Assembly (NCBI RefSeq): GCF_009746585.1
Contig: NZ_WRPO01000022.1
Coordinates: 1-64,000 of the forward strand
Reading direction: 5' to 3'
Length of the DNA stretch: 64,000 nt
From: Novosphingobium aquimarinum
GTDB taxonomy: Bacteria; Pseudomonadota; Alphaproteobacteria; Sphingomonadales; Sphingomonadaceae
The position numbers and the translations under genes are program-made. Below, piece by piece: positions 27,735-36,648 of the stretch (position 1 is its first letter; each line of letters begins with the position of its first letter). The notes below the pieces were generated by a model. The model was not told where the DNA came from, ran no database searches, and was given only the letters and a program-made list of their open reading frames with translations.

Positions 27735-28199
27735 TTACTCCGGCCGCTGTGTTCCGTAAGGCGTGCCGTCCTTGTGGAAGTAGCCGTCGCGGTTGAAGAC
27801 CATGTCGATATCCGAATAGCCGCCGCTGCCGTCACGGTTGCCCGCGCTGATCGCGACGAACACGAAATCCGTCTCGCTCTCGTTGATGATATGATGGCCG
27901 TTGCGGTCGCCGGCAGGCCAGGCGCACACATCGCCTGCTTGCAGCAGCGTCCGGCCTTCGTTTTCGACCAACACGGCCTTCCCCGAGATCACGACGACCA
28001 GCTCGTCCTCGTCGTCGTGCCAGTGGCGATGGCTCGACCAGGCGCCGGGCTTCAGCACCACGTGGCTCGCCCCCATGCGGGTGAGGCCGCCCGCCGGTGC
28101 CAACCGCCGCCACCAGCGCCCAGAGACCGCCGTGTCGAACGGCGGTGGGTATCCGGTGGCATTGGATCGGGAGATGGTCTCGAGGTCGAGTTTGGGCAT
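27735..28199 (-). CDS. Cupin-domain protein
   Basis: A 154-residue single-domain cupin. Motif 1 is HRHWHDDEDELVVVISG (about residues 57-73) with the His-x-x-His...Glu metal ligands and final Gly; motif 2 is WPAGDRNGHHIIN. The N-terminal region LETISRSNATGYPPPFD is conserved in a group of small cupins of unknown substrate in alphaproteobacteria. It is divergent from dapE with a 55-bp gap and convergent with the nuclease gene. No signal peptide. Confidence 0.8.
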   Translation of the reverse strand: MPKLDLETISRSNATGYPPPFDTAVSGRWWRRLAPAGGLTRMGASHVVLKPGAWSSHRHWHDDEDELVVVISGKAVLVENEGRTLLQAGDVCAWPAGDRNGHHIINESETDFVFVAISAGNRDGSGGYSDIDMVFNRDGYFHKDGTPYGTQRPE

Positions 28200-28254
28200 G
28201 GGCGGTCCTTCGGCTTGTATCGCGGCAGACTAGATCATATGCGCTGTCCCCGGA

Positions 28255-29409
28255 ATGACAGACGCATCGATCGCATCCCAGACCGCCCAGACCGTAGCCG
28301 AACTGGCAGAGGCGCTCATCGCCTGCCCCAGCGTGACGCCTGCGGCCGGGCTGGTGTTCGACTGTCTCGAAGCGCAGCTCGCGCCGCTGGGGTTCGAAGT
28401 GACGCGCTTCATGGCGGGCGAGGCGCCGGACGGACCCGTCGAGAACCTTTTCGCCATCCGTCGGGGGCCGCCCGGCAGTCGCCACTTCGCGTTCGCCGGC
28501 CATGTCGATGTCGTGCCTCCGGGCGAGGGGTGGACCAGCGCGCCGTTCGCGCCCGAACGGCGCGGAGAGCTGCTCTATGGCCGCGGTGCGGTCGACATGA
28601 AGGGATCCATCGCGGCAATGGTCGCGGCGGTGCGTGATCTGCCGGTCGATGCCGGGACCGTCAGCTTTATCATCACCGGCGACGAGGAGGGGCCGGCCCG
28701 CTACGGCACGCTGGCGCTGATGGAGCACATGCGCGGCATCGATACGATCCCCGATCTGTGCCTCGTCGGCGAGCCGACATCGGTCGATCGCCTGGGCGAC
28801 ACGGCCAAGATCGGGCGGCGCGGGTCGGTGAACATCTTTCTCGAGGTCGAGGGCGTGCAGGGCCACGTCGCCTATCCGCACCTTGCCGACAATCCGATCA
28901 CCAAGCTGGTCGCGATGCTGGCGGAGCTGAAGGCGATCGTGCTCGATGAAGGCACCGACTGGTTCCAGGCCTCGAATCTCGAAGCGACCGACCTGACGGT
29001 CGGCAATCCGGCGCACAACGTCATCCCCGGCAAGGCGAGCGCGCGCATCTCGATCCGTTTCAACAACTTGCACACCGGTGCCGGGCTGGCCGAACGCGTG
29101 AGCGAGATCGCGGCAAAGCACGGCGGCACGGCACGCGCGGCGATTTCGGGCGAAGCGTTTCTCACCGAGCCGGGCACCTTCTCGCAGATCGTCTCGCAGG
29201 CGATCGAGGCCGAACTCGGCTTCGCGCCCGAACTTTCGACCAGTGGCGGCACCTCCGATGCGCGGTTCCTCAAGGACTTTTCGCCGGTGATCGAATTCGG
29301 TCTGTGCAACGCGACGATGCACAAGCGGGACGAGGCTGTCGCGCTCGACGATCTCGATGGGCTTGCCCGTATTTACCGACGCATTGCCGAGGCTGCGCTC
29401 GCCGCTTGA
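28255..29409 (+). CDS. dapE: Succinyl-diaminopimelate desuccinylase
   Basis: A 384-residue M20 metallohydrolase that cleaves N-succinyl-LL-diaminopimelate to LL-DAP and succinate in the lysine and peptidoglycan pathway. Zinc ligands and catalytic residues are visible: FAGHVDVVPPGEGW (His/Asp), YGRGAVDMKGSIAAMV (Asp), TGDEEGPARYGT (Glu-Glu), GEPTS, and near the end the EFGLCNATMHKRDE segment with His. The dimerisation/lid domain occupies about residues 180-290. dapB and lysC of the same pathway also lie in the window but are not linked in an operon. Confidence 0.95.
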   Translation: MTDASIASQTAQTVAELAEALIACPSVTPAAGLVFDCLEAQLAPLGFEVTRFMAGEAPDGPVENLFAIRRGPPGSRHFAFAGHVDVVPPGEGWTSAPFAPERRGELLYGRGAVDMKGSIAAMVAAVRDLPVDAGTVSFIITGDEEGPARYGTLALMEHMRGIDTIPDLCLVGEPTSVDRLGDTAKIGRRGSVNIFLEVEGVQGHVAYPHLADNPITKLVAMLAELKAIVLDEGTDWFQASNLEATDLTVGNPAHNVIPGKASARISIRFNNLHTGAGLAERVSEIAAKHGGTARAAISGEAFLTEPGTFSQIVSQAIEAELGFAPELSTSGGTSDARFLKDFSPVIEFGLCNATMHKRDEAVALDDLDGLARIYRRIAEAALAA

Positions 29410-29480
29410 TTAAACGGCGCGCACTTGCAAGCCTGTCGCACGAGGCGCGGATGACCGCGCGCTCTCAGGGGGAAAACTGA

Positions 29481-30719
29481 ATGCTTGCTACCTGGTTCAA
29501 GATTCCCCTCTGGCAGCGCGTCATTGCCGCGCTGATTCTCGGCGTCGCCGTCGGCGTCTTCTGGGGTCCGGGCGCCGAGAGCATCAAGTGGATCGGCGAC
29601 TTCTTCATCAAGTCGATCAAGATGCTCGTCGTCCCGCTGATCTTCTTCTCGCTGGTCTCGGGCGTCGCTGCGATCGGCGACTTGCGCAAGCTGGGCGCCG
29701 TCGGCGGGCGAGCGCTGCTGCTGTTCGTGGTCACCGGGCAGATCGCGGTCTGGCTCGGCTTGCTGCTCGGCACCTTCTTCGCACCGGGATCGGGCCTCGA
29801 CGTCACGGCGATCGATCGCGGCGCAACCCCTGCGCCAAACGAGACCACCGCAGTCGACATGATCCTGTCCATGGTGCCCGAAAGCCCGGTGCAAGTGATG
29901 GCGGACGTGCAAGTGCTGCCGTTGATCGTCTTTGCGCTGCTGATCGGCATCGGCATCCTGATGGCGGGCGAGGATGGGGTGCCGACCCAGAAGATCTTCG
30001 ATTCGGGTTCGGTCATCATGCAGAAGGTGACGATGATCGTGATGGAGCTGACCCCGTTCGGCGTTTTCGCGCTGATGGCCTGGGTCGCGGGTACGCTGGG
30101 CCAGGACGCGCTGTTCGCGCTCGCCAAGCTGGTGGCGCTCAATTATTTCGGCTGCCTGATCATCATCTTCGGCATGTATTCGTTGATGATCCGGTTCCTT
30201 GCGAAGCTGCCGGTGCGCGATTTCTTCCGTGGGATCATCGATGCCATGGCCGTGAGCTATTCCACCGCATCGTCGAACGCCACGCTTCCCGTCACGCTGC
30301 GCTGCGCGGAGCGCAACCTCGGTGTCAGCAATTCGGTGGCGAGCTTCGTGATTTCGCTCGGCGCCACGATCAACATGAACGGCACCGCGATGTATCTCGG
30401 CCTCGCCACGCTGTTCGGCGCGCAAGTGTTCGGCGTCGACTTGTCGTGGGGGGATTACTTCCTGATCTCGATCCTCGCGACGCTGGGCGCGGTGGGTGCG
30501 GCGGGCATCCCGGGCGCGGGTCTGATTATGATGGCGCTGGTGTTCGGCGCGGTGGGCGTGCCGCTCGAGACGATCGCCTTCGTCGCGGGCGTAGACCGAA
30601 TCATGGACATGATGCGCACCACCACCAACGTCAGCGGCGATGCCGCCGTGGCGACCACGGTCGCGGTCATGACCGGAGAGATCGACCGCGCCGAGATGAT
30701 CAGCGCGGACGACGTCTAG
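29481..30719 (+). CDS. Dicarboxylate/amino acid:cation symporter (DAACS, SLC1-like)
   Basis: A 412-residue membrane transporter of the GltP/DctA family. Evidence: SYSTASSNATLPVTLRC, the serine-rich re-entrant hairpin HP1 (about residues 261-277), the TM7 motif NMNGTAMY (about 297-304), GAAGIPGAGLIMMAL (HP2) and GVDRIMDMMRTTTNVSGD (TM8). The N-terminal half has six membrane helices. Substrate could be glutamate/aspartate or C4-dicarboxylates; the sequence alone does not settle this. A GGGGGA ribosome site precedes the ATG. The stop is nearly in contact with the stop of the convergent lipoprotein gene. Confidence 0.9.
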   Translation: MLATWFKIPLWQRVIAALILGVAVGVFWGPGAESIKWIGDFFIKSIKMLVVPLIFFSLVSGVAAIGDLRKLGAVGGRALLLFVVTGQIAVWLGLLLGTFFAPGSGLDVTAIDRGATPAPNETTAVDMILSMVPESPVQVMADVQVLPLIVFALLIGIGILMAGEDGVPTQKIFDSGSVIMQKVTMIVMELTPFGVFALMAWVAGTLGQDALFALAKLVALNYFGCLIIIFGMYSLMIRFLAKLPVRDFFRGIIDAMAVSYSTASSNATLPVTLRCAERNLGVSNSVASFVISLGATINMNGTAMYLGLATLFGAQVFGVDLSWGDYFLISILATLGAVGAAGIPGAGLIMMALVFGAVGVPLETIAFVAGVDRIMDMMRTTTNVSGDAAVATTVAVMTGEIDRAEMISADDV

Positions 30720-30720
30720 G

Positions 30721-31116
30721 CTATTTCGCCAGCTTCACCGGCACGAACGTGCCCAGGCCGCAACCCGCACCGCGCTGTGGGCGGCCGCCGAAGTTGTTGA
30801 GTACGGTGATGATGTCGACGTTGCACAGCTGCGACAGCGACGTCTCGTACGTGAACGCGTCGGCCGACTTCAGGCCGGGGCAGCTGTTGGGCAGCGTGTT
30901 GCGCCACACCTTGTCGCCGGTGCCCATGAAGTCGATCGTGCGATCGTCGCGGATCTGAGTGGAGCGGAAGCTGGTAAGCTGCAGGCAGTCCACCGGCTCG
31001 CCCACCACCTGCGCGGCAGGCGCCACAGGCTTGGAAGCGGAACGCGTATCGGACTGGGCGCAGGCACTCAGGCCCGCGATCGCGAGGACGGCGGCAAGTC
31101 CATTCGTGATTTTCAT
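30721..31116 (-). CDS. DUF6491-type lipoprotein
   Basis: A 131-residue predicted lipoprotein with signal MKITNGLAAVLAIAGLSAC (lipobox LSAC). The mature part carries a conserved pattern of sphingomonad/xanthomonad small proteins placed in DUF6491: CLQLTSFRSTQIRDDRTIDF, RNTLPNSCPGL, SQLCNVDIITV, GAGCGLGTFVPV. The four to five Cys residues suggest disulfides in the periplasm. Function unknown. It is last in a dapB-nth-lipoprotein run; its start lies 22 bp after the nth stop. Confidence 0.7.
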   Translation of the reverse strand: MKITNGLAAVLAIAGLSACAQSDTRSASKPVAPAAQVVGEPVDCLQLTSFRSTQIRDDRTIDFMGTGDKVWRNTLPNSCPGLKSADAFTYETSLSQLCNVDIITVLNNFGGRPQRGAGCGLGTFVPVKLAK

Positions 31117-31138
31117 GGCATCGCTCCTTATAGGTCTT

Positions 31139-31816
31139 TCAGCTCTCCCCCTTCGCAACGGCTCGCTTGCCCGGTCGTTCCGTGACCTTCGTCTTGTAGG
31201 TGCACAAGTCCACGACCGGACAACGCCAGCATTCGGGGGTCCTTGCCTTACAGACGTAGCGGCCATGCAAAATCAGCCAGTGATGCGCGCCGATCCGGAA
31301 AGGATCGGGCACGTTTTTTTCCAGCCCCTTCTCGACCGCCAGCGGCGTCTTGCCCTTGGCGAGGCCGGTGCGGTTGCACACGCGGAAGATATGCGTGTCG
31401 ACCGCGAAGGTCTCCGCGCCGAAGGCCGAGTTCATTACGACGTTCGCGGTCTTGCGGCCAACGCCGGGAAGGGCGGTCAGCGCATCGCGATTGGCGGGGA
31501 CTTCGCCGTCATGATCGCGCTCCAGCATTTCCGATAGCGCGATGACGTTCTTGGCCTTGGAATTGAACAGGCCGATGGTCTTGATGTGCTCTTTGAGCGC
31601 CTCTTCGCCAAGCTCGATCATCTGCGCGGGCGTCTTCACTTCGCGAAACAGCGCCCGTGTCGCCTTGTTGACCCCGACATCGGTCGATTGCGCGGAAAGC
31701 ACCACGGCGACGAGCAGCTGGTAGACGTTGTCCTCGCCATATTCGAGCTCGGTCACCGGGTCCGGGTTCGCCTCGGCCAGCCGGCGGAAGAACTCGAAGA
31801 TATCGGCCTTCTTCAA
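31139..31816 (-). CDS. nth: Endonuclease III
   Basis: A 225-residue bifunctional DNA glycosylase/AP-lyase that removes oxidised pyrimidines. The helix-hairpin-helix LPGVGRKTANVV carries the catalytic Lys and the conserved VDTHIFRVCNR supplies the Asp. The C-terminal [4Fe-4S] ligands are intact (C-x6-C-x2-C-x5-C in CKARTPECWRCPVVDLC). The frame is open far upstream, but homology starts KKADIFEFFRRLAE, so the TTG at 31816 overlapping the dapB stop by 4 bp (TTGA) is taken as start. Confidence 0.95.
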   Translation of the reverse strand: MKKADIFEFFRRLAEANPDPVTELEYGEDNVYQLLVAVVLSAQSTDVGVNKATRALFREVKTPAQMIELGEEALKEHIKTIGLFNSKAKNVIALSEMLERDHDGEVPANRDALTALPGVGRKTANVVMNSAFGAETFAVDTHIFRVCNRTGLAKGKTPLAVEKGLEKNVPDPFRIGAHHWLILHGRYVCKARTPECWRCPVVDLCTYKTKVTERPGKRAVAKGES

Positions 31817-32541
31817 AGCTCCAGCACCTCGGGCATGGTGTAGCGGCCGGGCGGCTTGCCGAGGATCCACTGGCAGGCGCGCACCGCGCCGCGCGCGAAG
31901 ATGCTGCGGTTTTCGGCCATGTGCGACAGCGTCAGCCGCTCGCTCTCGCCGAGGAAGGCGACCGTGTGATCGCCCGCGACGGTGCCACCGCGCAAGGCCG
32001 CGAAGCCGATCGCGCCGGTGCCGCGCTTGCCGGTGATGCCGTCGCGTCCGCGTTCGGAATCCTGTGCGAGATCGACCCCGCGCCCGCGCGCTGCAGCCTC
32101 GCCCAGCAGTAGCGCGGTGCCCGAGGGGGCGTCGACCTTCATTCGGTGGTGAGTCTCGACGATCTCGATGTCCCAGTCCTCGCCGAGCCGGCTTGCGGCT
32201 TCGCGCACGAGATGCGCGAGGAGCGTGACGCCGAGCGAGGTGTTGCCGGTCTGGAGCACCGGGATCGTCTCGGCGGCGTGATCGATCAGGAAGTGATGCC
32301 GTTCCTCCAGCCCTGTCGTACCGATGACCACGGGCACGCCCGCCGCCGCGGCCGCATCGAGGTTCTCTTCCAGCGCCGCGGGTGAGGAGAAGTCGACCAG
32401 CACATCGCTTTGCGCCGCCAGCGCGGCGACGTCGCCGCCCTTGTCGACACCGCCGGCGAAATCCTCGCCGGCATCGGCGATGGCGGCGGCGATCGCCTGC
32501 CCCATGCGTCCCTCGCTGCCGATGATCCCGATTCTCGCCAT
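31813..32541 (-). CDS. dapB: 4-hydroxy-tetrahydrodipicolinate reductase
   Basis: A 242-residue NAD(P)H-dependent reductase of the DAP/lysine pathway. The N-terminal Rossmann motif GIIGSEGRMGQAI binds the nucleotide; VVIGTTGLEE and ETHHRMKVDAPSGTAL contain the catalytic His and Lys with the substrate-binding SGTA; ALRGGTVAGDHTV follows. Length is somewhat short of the E. coli enzyme (273) but typical for alphaproteobacteria. The ATG at 32541 begins the Rossmann strand directly. Coupled to nth through a 4-bp overlap. Confidence 0.95.
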   Translation of the reverse strand: MARIGIIGSEGRMGQAIAAAIADAGEDFAGGVDKGGDVAALAAQSDVLVDFSSPAALEENLDAAAAAGVPVVIGTTGLEERHHFLIDHAAETIPVLQTGNTSLGVTLLAHLVREAASRLGEDWDIEIVETHHRMKVDAPSGTALLLGEAAARGRGVDLAQDSERGRDGITGKRGTGAIGFAALRGGTVAGDHTVAFLGESERLTLSHMAENRSIFARGAVRACQWILGKPPGRYTMPEVLEL

Positions 32542-32561
32542 TGATGTATCCTCGTTTGCAT

Positions 32562-32643
32562 GCGGCACCGGCCCGCTCCCCCACCCGACCTCCCACGAGT
32601 GTATCCTGATGGGAGGTCGGGTGGGGGCGCGGGCCGGTGCCGC
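32562..32643. repeat. 34-bp inverted repeat (one mismatch), 14-nt loop
   Basis: The arm 32562-32595 (starts GCGGCACCGGCCCGC, ends CCGACCTCCCA) is the reverse complement of 32610-32643 at 33 of 34 positions; only T/G at 32577 differs. It lies in the 149-bp gap between divergent dapB and the sirtuin gene. Immediately beyond it, ATCCAC-GAC-GTGGAT (32645-32659) is another perfect inverted repeat. Such a long stem is too large for an operator; it may be a dispersed palindromic or MITE-like element. Confidence 0.9.
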
Positions 32644-32690
32644 GATCCACGACGTGGATCGATGACTCATTTCATGCTCTCTTGGCCGCG

Positions 32691-33395
32691 ATGACCAACA
32701 TTCGCAATATCGTGATCCTGACCGGCGCCGGCGTGAGCGCCGAAAGCGGGATCGACACCTTCCGCACCGCCGGCGGCCTGTGGGAGCGCTACAAGCCCGA
32801 GGACGTCGCCACGCCCGAGGCGTTCGCGCGCGATCCCGACCTGGTGCTCGCCTTCTACGACATGCGCCGCGCGGCGATTCGCGAGAAGCAGCCCAACCTG
32901 GCGCACGAAGCGCTGGCCCGGCTCGATGCCGAATGGCCAGGGGAACTGCTGATCGTCACTCAGAACGTCGACGACTTGCACGAGCGCGCGGGTGCGCGGC
33001 GCGTGCTGCACATGCATGGCCAGCATCACACCGCGTGGTGCACCGCATGCGATTCGCGACCGGCGTGGAGCGGCCCGCTTATCCACCGCCCGCCATGTCC
33101 GGAATGCGGCGAAGCGGCGCTGCGGCCCGACGTGGTCTGGTTCGGCGAGATGCCGTACCGGATGGAGGAGATCGCAGCCGCTTTGCATGAAGCGGATCTG
33201 TTCGTCTCGATCGGCACGTCGGGCGCGGTCTATCCCGCGGCTGGGTTCGTCCGCAACGCGCGCGAGCTTGGCGCAGCGACGCTCGAACTCAATCTCGAAC
33301 CCAGTCAGGGATCGCGCTGGTTCGACGAGGCACGCCACGGTCCCGCGAGTGAAATCGTCCCCGCGTGGGTTGACGAGATGCTAGCGCTTGCCTGA
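32691..33395 (+). CDS. cobB: Sir2-family NAD-dependent protein deacylase
   Basis: A 234-residue sirtuin that removes acyl groups from lysines using NAD. Visible elements: GAGVSAESGIDTFR (NAD site), TQNVDDLHERAG, catalytic His in HMHGQHH, a four-Cys zinc site (CTACDS with CPECG), and VSIGTSGAVYPAAG. The FYDMRRAAI stretch has the Tyr-x-x-Arg pair that in class III sirtuins binds succinyl or malonyl groups, so desuccinylase/demalonylase activity is likely. The ATG at 32691 follows the palindrome region. Confidence 0.92.
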   Translation: MTNIRNIVILTGAGVSAESGIDTFRTAGGLWERYKPEDVATPEAFARDPDLVLAFYDMRRAAIREKQPNLAHEALARLDAEWPGELLIVTQNVDDLHERAGARRVLHMHGQHHTAWCTACDSRPAWSGPLIHRPPCPECGEAALRPDVVWFGEMPYRMEEIAAALHEADLFVSIGTSGAVYPAAGFVRNARELGAATLELNLEPSQGSRWFDEARHGPASEIVPAWVDEMLALA

Positions 33396-34166
33396 TTCGA
33401 CGCCTGAGCAACCCTTGCATTCGGGGTCCTTGGCGATGGTGAGCGTGCGCAGGCTTGGCGCCAGGCCATCGAGCAGATGGAGCTTGCCGAACTGCGGATC
33501 GCCCAGCGCGGCGTCGCCCTCGAGCAGCACGCGAATCGCCTGCATCGCGCCGAAGGTCGCGACCATGCCCGCCATCGCGCCGAGCACGCCGTCCGCGGCA
33601 CAAGTATCGCAATCCTCGGCATCGAAAGCGTCGCCCACGAAGCAGCGGTAGCAGGGCTGGTCGGGCAAATGCCCGGCAAAGCTCGCGACTTGGCCCTGGA
33701 AACGCCCGATCGCGGCGCTGGTCAGCGGGATCTTGAGCCGCACGCACGTGTCCGATACCGCCAGGCGAGTCGCGAAGTTGTCACACCCATCGAGTACGAG
33801 GCTCGCGCCTGAGAGGACTTGCGCGGCGTTTTCGACCCCCAAACGCTCTGCGACGGTACGGATTTCGAGGGCAGGATCGAACCGTCGTACCCATTCGGCC
33901 GCCGCTTCCGCCTTGGGCTGGCCGACATCGGACGGCGTGAAGATCGTTTGCCGCTGGAGGTTGGAGAGGTCGACGACGTCGTCATCTACCAGGGTAAGCC
34001 GGCCGATCCCGGCGCCGGCGAGATATTGAAGGGCAGGGCTGCCGATCCCGCCGCAGCCGATGAGAACGACATGCGCGCCGACGAGCGCGACCTGGCCGCT
34101 CCCGCCCACTTCGGGAAGGATGATGTGCCGCGCGAACCGTTCCAGCCTTTCGGGCGGAAGACTCAC
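33381..34166 (-). CDS. MoeB/ThiF-family E1-like adenylyltransferase
   Basis: A 261-residue ATP-dependent activator of a ubiquitin-like sulfur carrier (MoaD or ThiS). GCGGIGSPALQYLAGAG is the nucleotide-binding loop; DLSNLQRQTIF carries the arginine finger; GCDNFATR is conserved; the zinc Cys pairs are YRCF (with preceding Cys) and a C-terminal pair in ECKGC. It has no rhodanese domain. MoeB versus ThiF cannot be decided here because no moaD or thiS lies nearby. The GTG start at 34166 overlaps the DUF983 stop by 4 bp. It is convergent with, and overlaps by 15 bp, the sirtuin gene. Confidence 0.88.
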   Translation of the reverse strand: MSLPPERLERFARHIILPEVGGSGQVALVGAHVVLIGCGGIGSPALQYLAGAGIGRLTLVDDDVVDLSNLQRQTIFTPSDVGQPKAEAAAEWVRRFDPALEIRTVAERLGVENAAQVLSGASLVLDGCDNFATRLAVSDTCVRLKIPLTSAAIGRFQGQVASFAGHLPDQPCYRCFVGDAFDAEDCDTCAADGVLGAMAGMVATFGAMQAIRVLLEGDAALGDPQFGKLHLLDGLAPSLRTLTIAKDPECKGCSGVESGKR

Positions 34167-34582
34167 GTTTCGCCAGTGCTTTCGGGTTCCGCCGTATCGA
34201 GGCGGCGTTCCTTGGTGAAGCCGTGCAACCCGTGCCACCACTGCGCCGCGATGACGGCACCCTTCGCGGGCTGCAACATGCCCAGCATCATCGCCAGAGC
34301 GACCGGAATGATTGTCGCGAACATCGCCAGCGGCGACAGCGAATAGTCGAGCGAAAGCAGGATGATGACCGGCGCCAATATGTGTCCGGTCACGAAGATC
34401 GCGATGTAGGCCGGGAAATCGTCGGCCTGATGATGCGTCCAGTTCTGACTGCAAGCGGGGCACCGGTCGACCGACTTCAGCCACTTGCGGAACAGCTTGG
34501 CTTCCCCGCAGCGCGGGCACCGGCCCAGCACGCCGCGCTGGACGGCCTGGAGGAAGCTATGCGGCAAAAGCTGATGGGACAT
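34163..34582 (-). CDS. DUF983-family membrane protein
   Basis: A 139-residue inner-membrane protein. The N-terminal zinc ribbon CPRCGEAKLFRKWLKSVDRC with PAC afterwards is followed by two membrane segments (AIFVTGHILAPVIILLSL and AMFATIIPVALAMMLGM). The family is widespread in alphaproteobacteria, often next to genes for assembly of respiratory or cofactor proteins, but its function is unknown. Coupling to the MoeB/ThiF gene suggests a link to sulfur transfer or molybdopterin, which is inference from position only. Confidence 0.85.
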   Translation of the reverse strand: MSHQLLPHSFLQAVQRGVLGRCPRCGEAKLFRKWLKSVDRCPACSQNWTHHQADDFPAYIAIFVTGHILAPVIILLSLDYSLSPLAMFATIIPVALAMMLGMLQPAKGAVIAAQWWHGLHGFTKERRLDTAEPESTGET

Positions 34583-34793
34583 GCCGGGCGCTCTACGCCT
34601 TCAATCGAGAGCGGGGAAGGGGGCGCGTCGCGCGGACGCCTCAATCACCGCATTCGACTCGATCGCGGCCGCCGGACGGGCCGTCCGTAACCCTGTGAAC
34701 AACACGGGGAAAGTCTATGCACAGCCTGTCGATAAGCGGTGCATAGAGCGTGGGTTCAAGGAGTCGATCGGACGTCCCTTGCGGGGTGTGTGA

Positions 34794-36269
34794 TCAGCTT
34801 TCGAGCTGACGCAGCAGGCTGCGCACGTCGCCATCCATATCCGCATCGCGCGTCCGCAGTTCCTCGATCAGGCGCACCGCGTGGATGACGGTCGAATGAT
34901 CGCGGCCGCCGAACTTGCGTCCGATTTCCGGATAGCTGCGCGGCGTGAGCACTTTGGCCAGATACATCGCCACTTGGCGTGGCCGCACCACGGCGCGGGC
35001 GCGGCGCTTGGAGCTCATCTCGGTGCGATCGATGCGATAGAACTGGCAGACCGTGCGCTGGATCTCGTCGATGGTGATGCGCCGGCGATTGGCCGACAGA
35101 ATATCGGTCAGCTGCTCTTCGGCAAGCTGCAGCGAAACCGCTTGGCCGGTGAGCTGGGCATAGGCGATCAGCTTGTTGAGGCCGCCCACGAGCTCGCGGA
35201 CATTGCGATTGATGGTGCGTGCCAGGAATTCGATGACGTCGGCCGGGACATCGACCGAAGCGAAGCGCTGCAGCCGGTTCTCGAGAATCGAGCGGCGCAG
35301 TTCGATGTCGGCCGACTGGATGTCGGCGACGAGGCCCATCGACAAGCGCGACAGCAGGCGCGGCTCGACACCGTCGAGCGCTTGCGGCGAACGATCCGCG
35401 GCGAACACGAGGCGCTTGCCCTCGGCGAGCAGCGCATCGATCGTGTAGAGCAGTTCCTCCTGCGCGGCCGACTTGCCGATGATGAACTGGATGTCGTCGA
35501 CCAGCAGCAGGTCGAAACCGCGCAGCCGCGACTTGAACTCTATCATCTGGTTCTGGCGCAGCGCCTGGACGAACTCGACCATGAAGCGCTCGGCCGAACA
35601 GTAGAAGATCCGCGCGTTGGGATGGCTGGCGAGATAGGCGTGGCCGATCGCGTGCAGCAGATGCGTCTTGCCCTGGCCGGTCGCGGCCTTGAGGTAGAGC
35701 GGCGAGAACTGCGGCGCTTCGCGCTCCGACATGCGCTGCGCGGCATTGCGCGCCAGTATATTGCTCGTGCCCGTGACGAACGACGCGAAAGTCAGCGAGG
35801 CATCGATGCCGACGCCGCCTTGCCCCAGCGTCGCAAAAGCGTCGCCGTCGAGCACGGAGGAAAGCGGATCATTGCCGTGCGCCCCGTCGTTGGCGGCGCG
35901 CCGTGGGTTGCCGCCGTTGCCCAGCCGCAATTCGGGATGGCGCCGGCCGGGCTGAACGAGAATGCGCACGTGGCGCACGTCCGGACGGGCAATCTTCCAG
36001 GCAAGCGAAAGCCGGTCCGAAAAGCGATCCGAAACCCAGTTCGCCGTGAATTCGGTCGGAACGTAAAGATCGAGCGTGCCCGTCTCCTTGCAGAGCGGGC
36101 CCGGCTGGATCGGCTTGATCCACTGGCTGTGGGCCTGCTGACCAAGATCCTTGCGAAGACCCTGACTGATATCTGCCCAGTCAGCTGCGAGATTGAGGGC
36201 CTCCGGATCCTCTTCCATTGCGATCTTTTCACCCTTTGGCTTTTTGCCCGCGCTCTTGGCGCTTCCCAT
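34794..36269 (-). CDS. dnaA: Chromosomal replication initiator protein DnaA
   Basis: A 491-residue AAA+ initiator that binds DnaA boxes and opens oriC. Domain I (about 20-95, WADISQGLRKDLGQQAHSQW), a linker, then AAA+ with Walker A ATGQGKTHLLHAIG, Walker B LLLVDDIQFI, and the C-terminal DnaA-box-binding helix-turn-helix (RPRQVAMYLAKVLTPRSYPE, GGRDHSTVIHAV). ATGQGKT instead of the usual GGxGLGKT in the P-loop region is an alphaproteobacterial variant. Start is uncertain: ATG 36269 is used, but 36218 (MEEDPEAL) or starts upstream to 36371 are possible. rpsT and mutM lie next to it as in other alphaproteobacteria. Confidence 0.95.
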   Translation of the reverse strand: MGSAKSAGKKPKGEKIAMEEDPEALNLAADWADISQGLRKDLGQQAHSQWIKPIQPGPLCKETGTLDLYVPTEFTANWVSDRFSDRLSLAWKIARPDVRHVRILVQPGRRHPELRLGNGGNPRRAANDGAHGNDPLSSVLDGDAFATLGQGGVGIDASLTFASFVTGTSNILARNAAQRMSEREAPQFSPLYLKAATGQGKTHLLHAIGHAYLASHPNARIFYCSAERFMVEFVQALRQNQMIEFKSRLRGFDLLLVDDIQFIIGKSAAQEELLYTIDALLAEGKRLVFAADRSPQALDGVEPRLLSRLSMGLVADIQSADIELRRSILENRLQRFASVDVPADVIEFLARTINRNVRELVGGLNKLIAYAQLTGQAVSLQLAEEQLTDILSANRRRITIDEIQRTVCQFYRIDRTEMSSKRRARAVVRPRQVAMYLAKVLTPRSYPEIGRKFGGRDHSTVIHAVRLIEELRTRDADMDGDVRSLLRQLES

Positions 36270-36648
36270 GAACGACCCCGACACCCCAGAATCCTCCAAG
36301 TTGTTTACGACCATGCTATTGCGGACAACCAAGGGCGACACGATACAGTTCCGCCCCACGCGCAAAAGCAACTTTTGCGACGGCGACAGTATCGAAATAT
36401 GACGTATACCCCGAGCCGTTCCGCAACGGCTGAGACCCTTTTGAGAGGTCCCGCCGGACTGTTCAAGCCACTCATCCGGTCACAAGCGGAATCTTTTGCC
36501 TTGACAGGCCGAACGTCGCAGTTTCCCGTCAAAATAGTTGTACCCGCCTGATTTTACACGATAATTATCTGATTCACTGCACTGCAGCAAAGCGAATCCC
36601 GCAGTTTTCCTACATTTCGATTACACGCAGGATGCTCTGCAAAAATGC
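36270..36648. other. Spacer between dnaA and rpsT terminator
   Basis: About 380 bp upstream of dnaA without a gene. It is locally AT-rich around 36525-36600 and must include the dnaA promoter on the minus strand (a TTGACG is present on that strand near 36535, but no convincing -10 partner was found). A CAACTTTTGC/GCAAAAG pair near 36361-36377 forms a small inverted repeat. No DnaA box matching TTATCCACA was seen. Confidence 0.4.

Noticed and set aside
31139..32650. A single 503-residue fusion of an upstream segment to Nth
   Set aside because: Homology to endonuclease III begins at 31816; the upstream part is the shadow of dapB.
34690..34793. Possible DnaA boxes and origin next to dnaA
   Set aside because: TTATCGACA-like and TTGTTCACA-like sequences occur but are single, degenerate copies; alphaproteobacterial origins are usually not beside dnaA.
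34881..36551. A long plus-strand frame opposite dnaA
   Set aside because: No recognisable domain and exact overlap with a certain dnaA gene.
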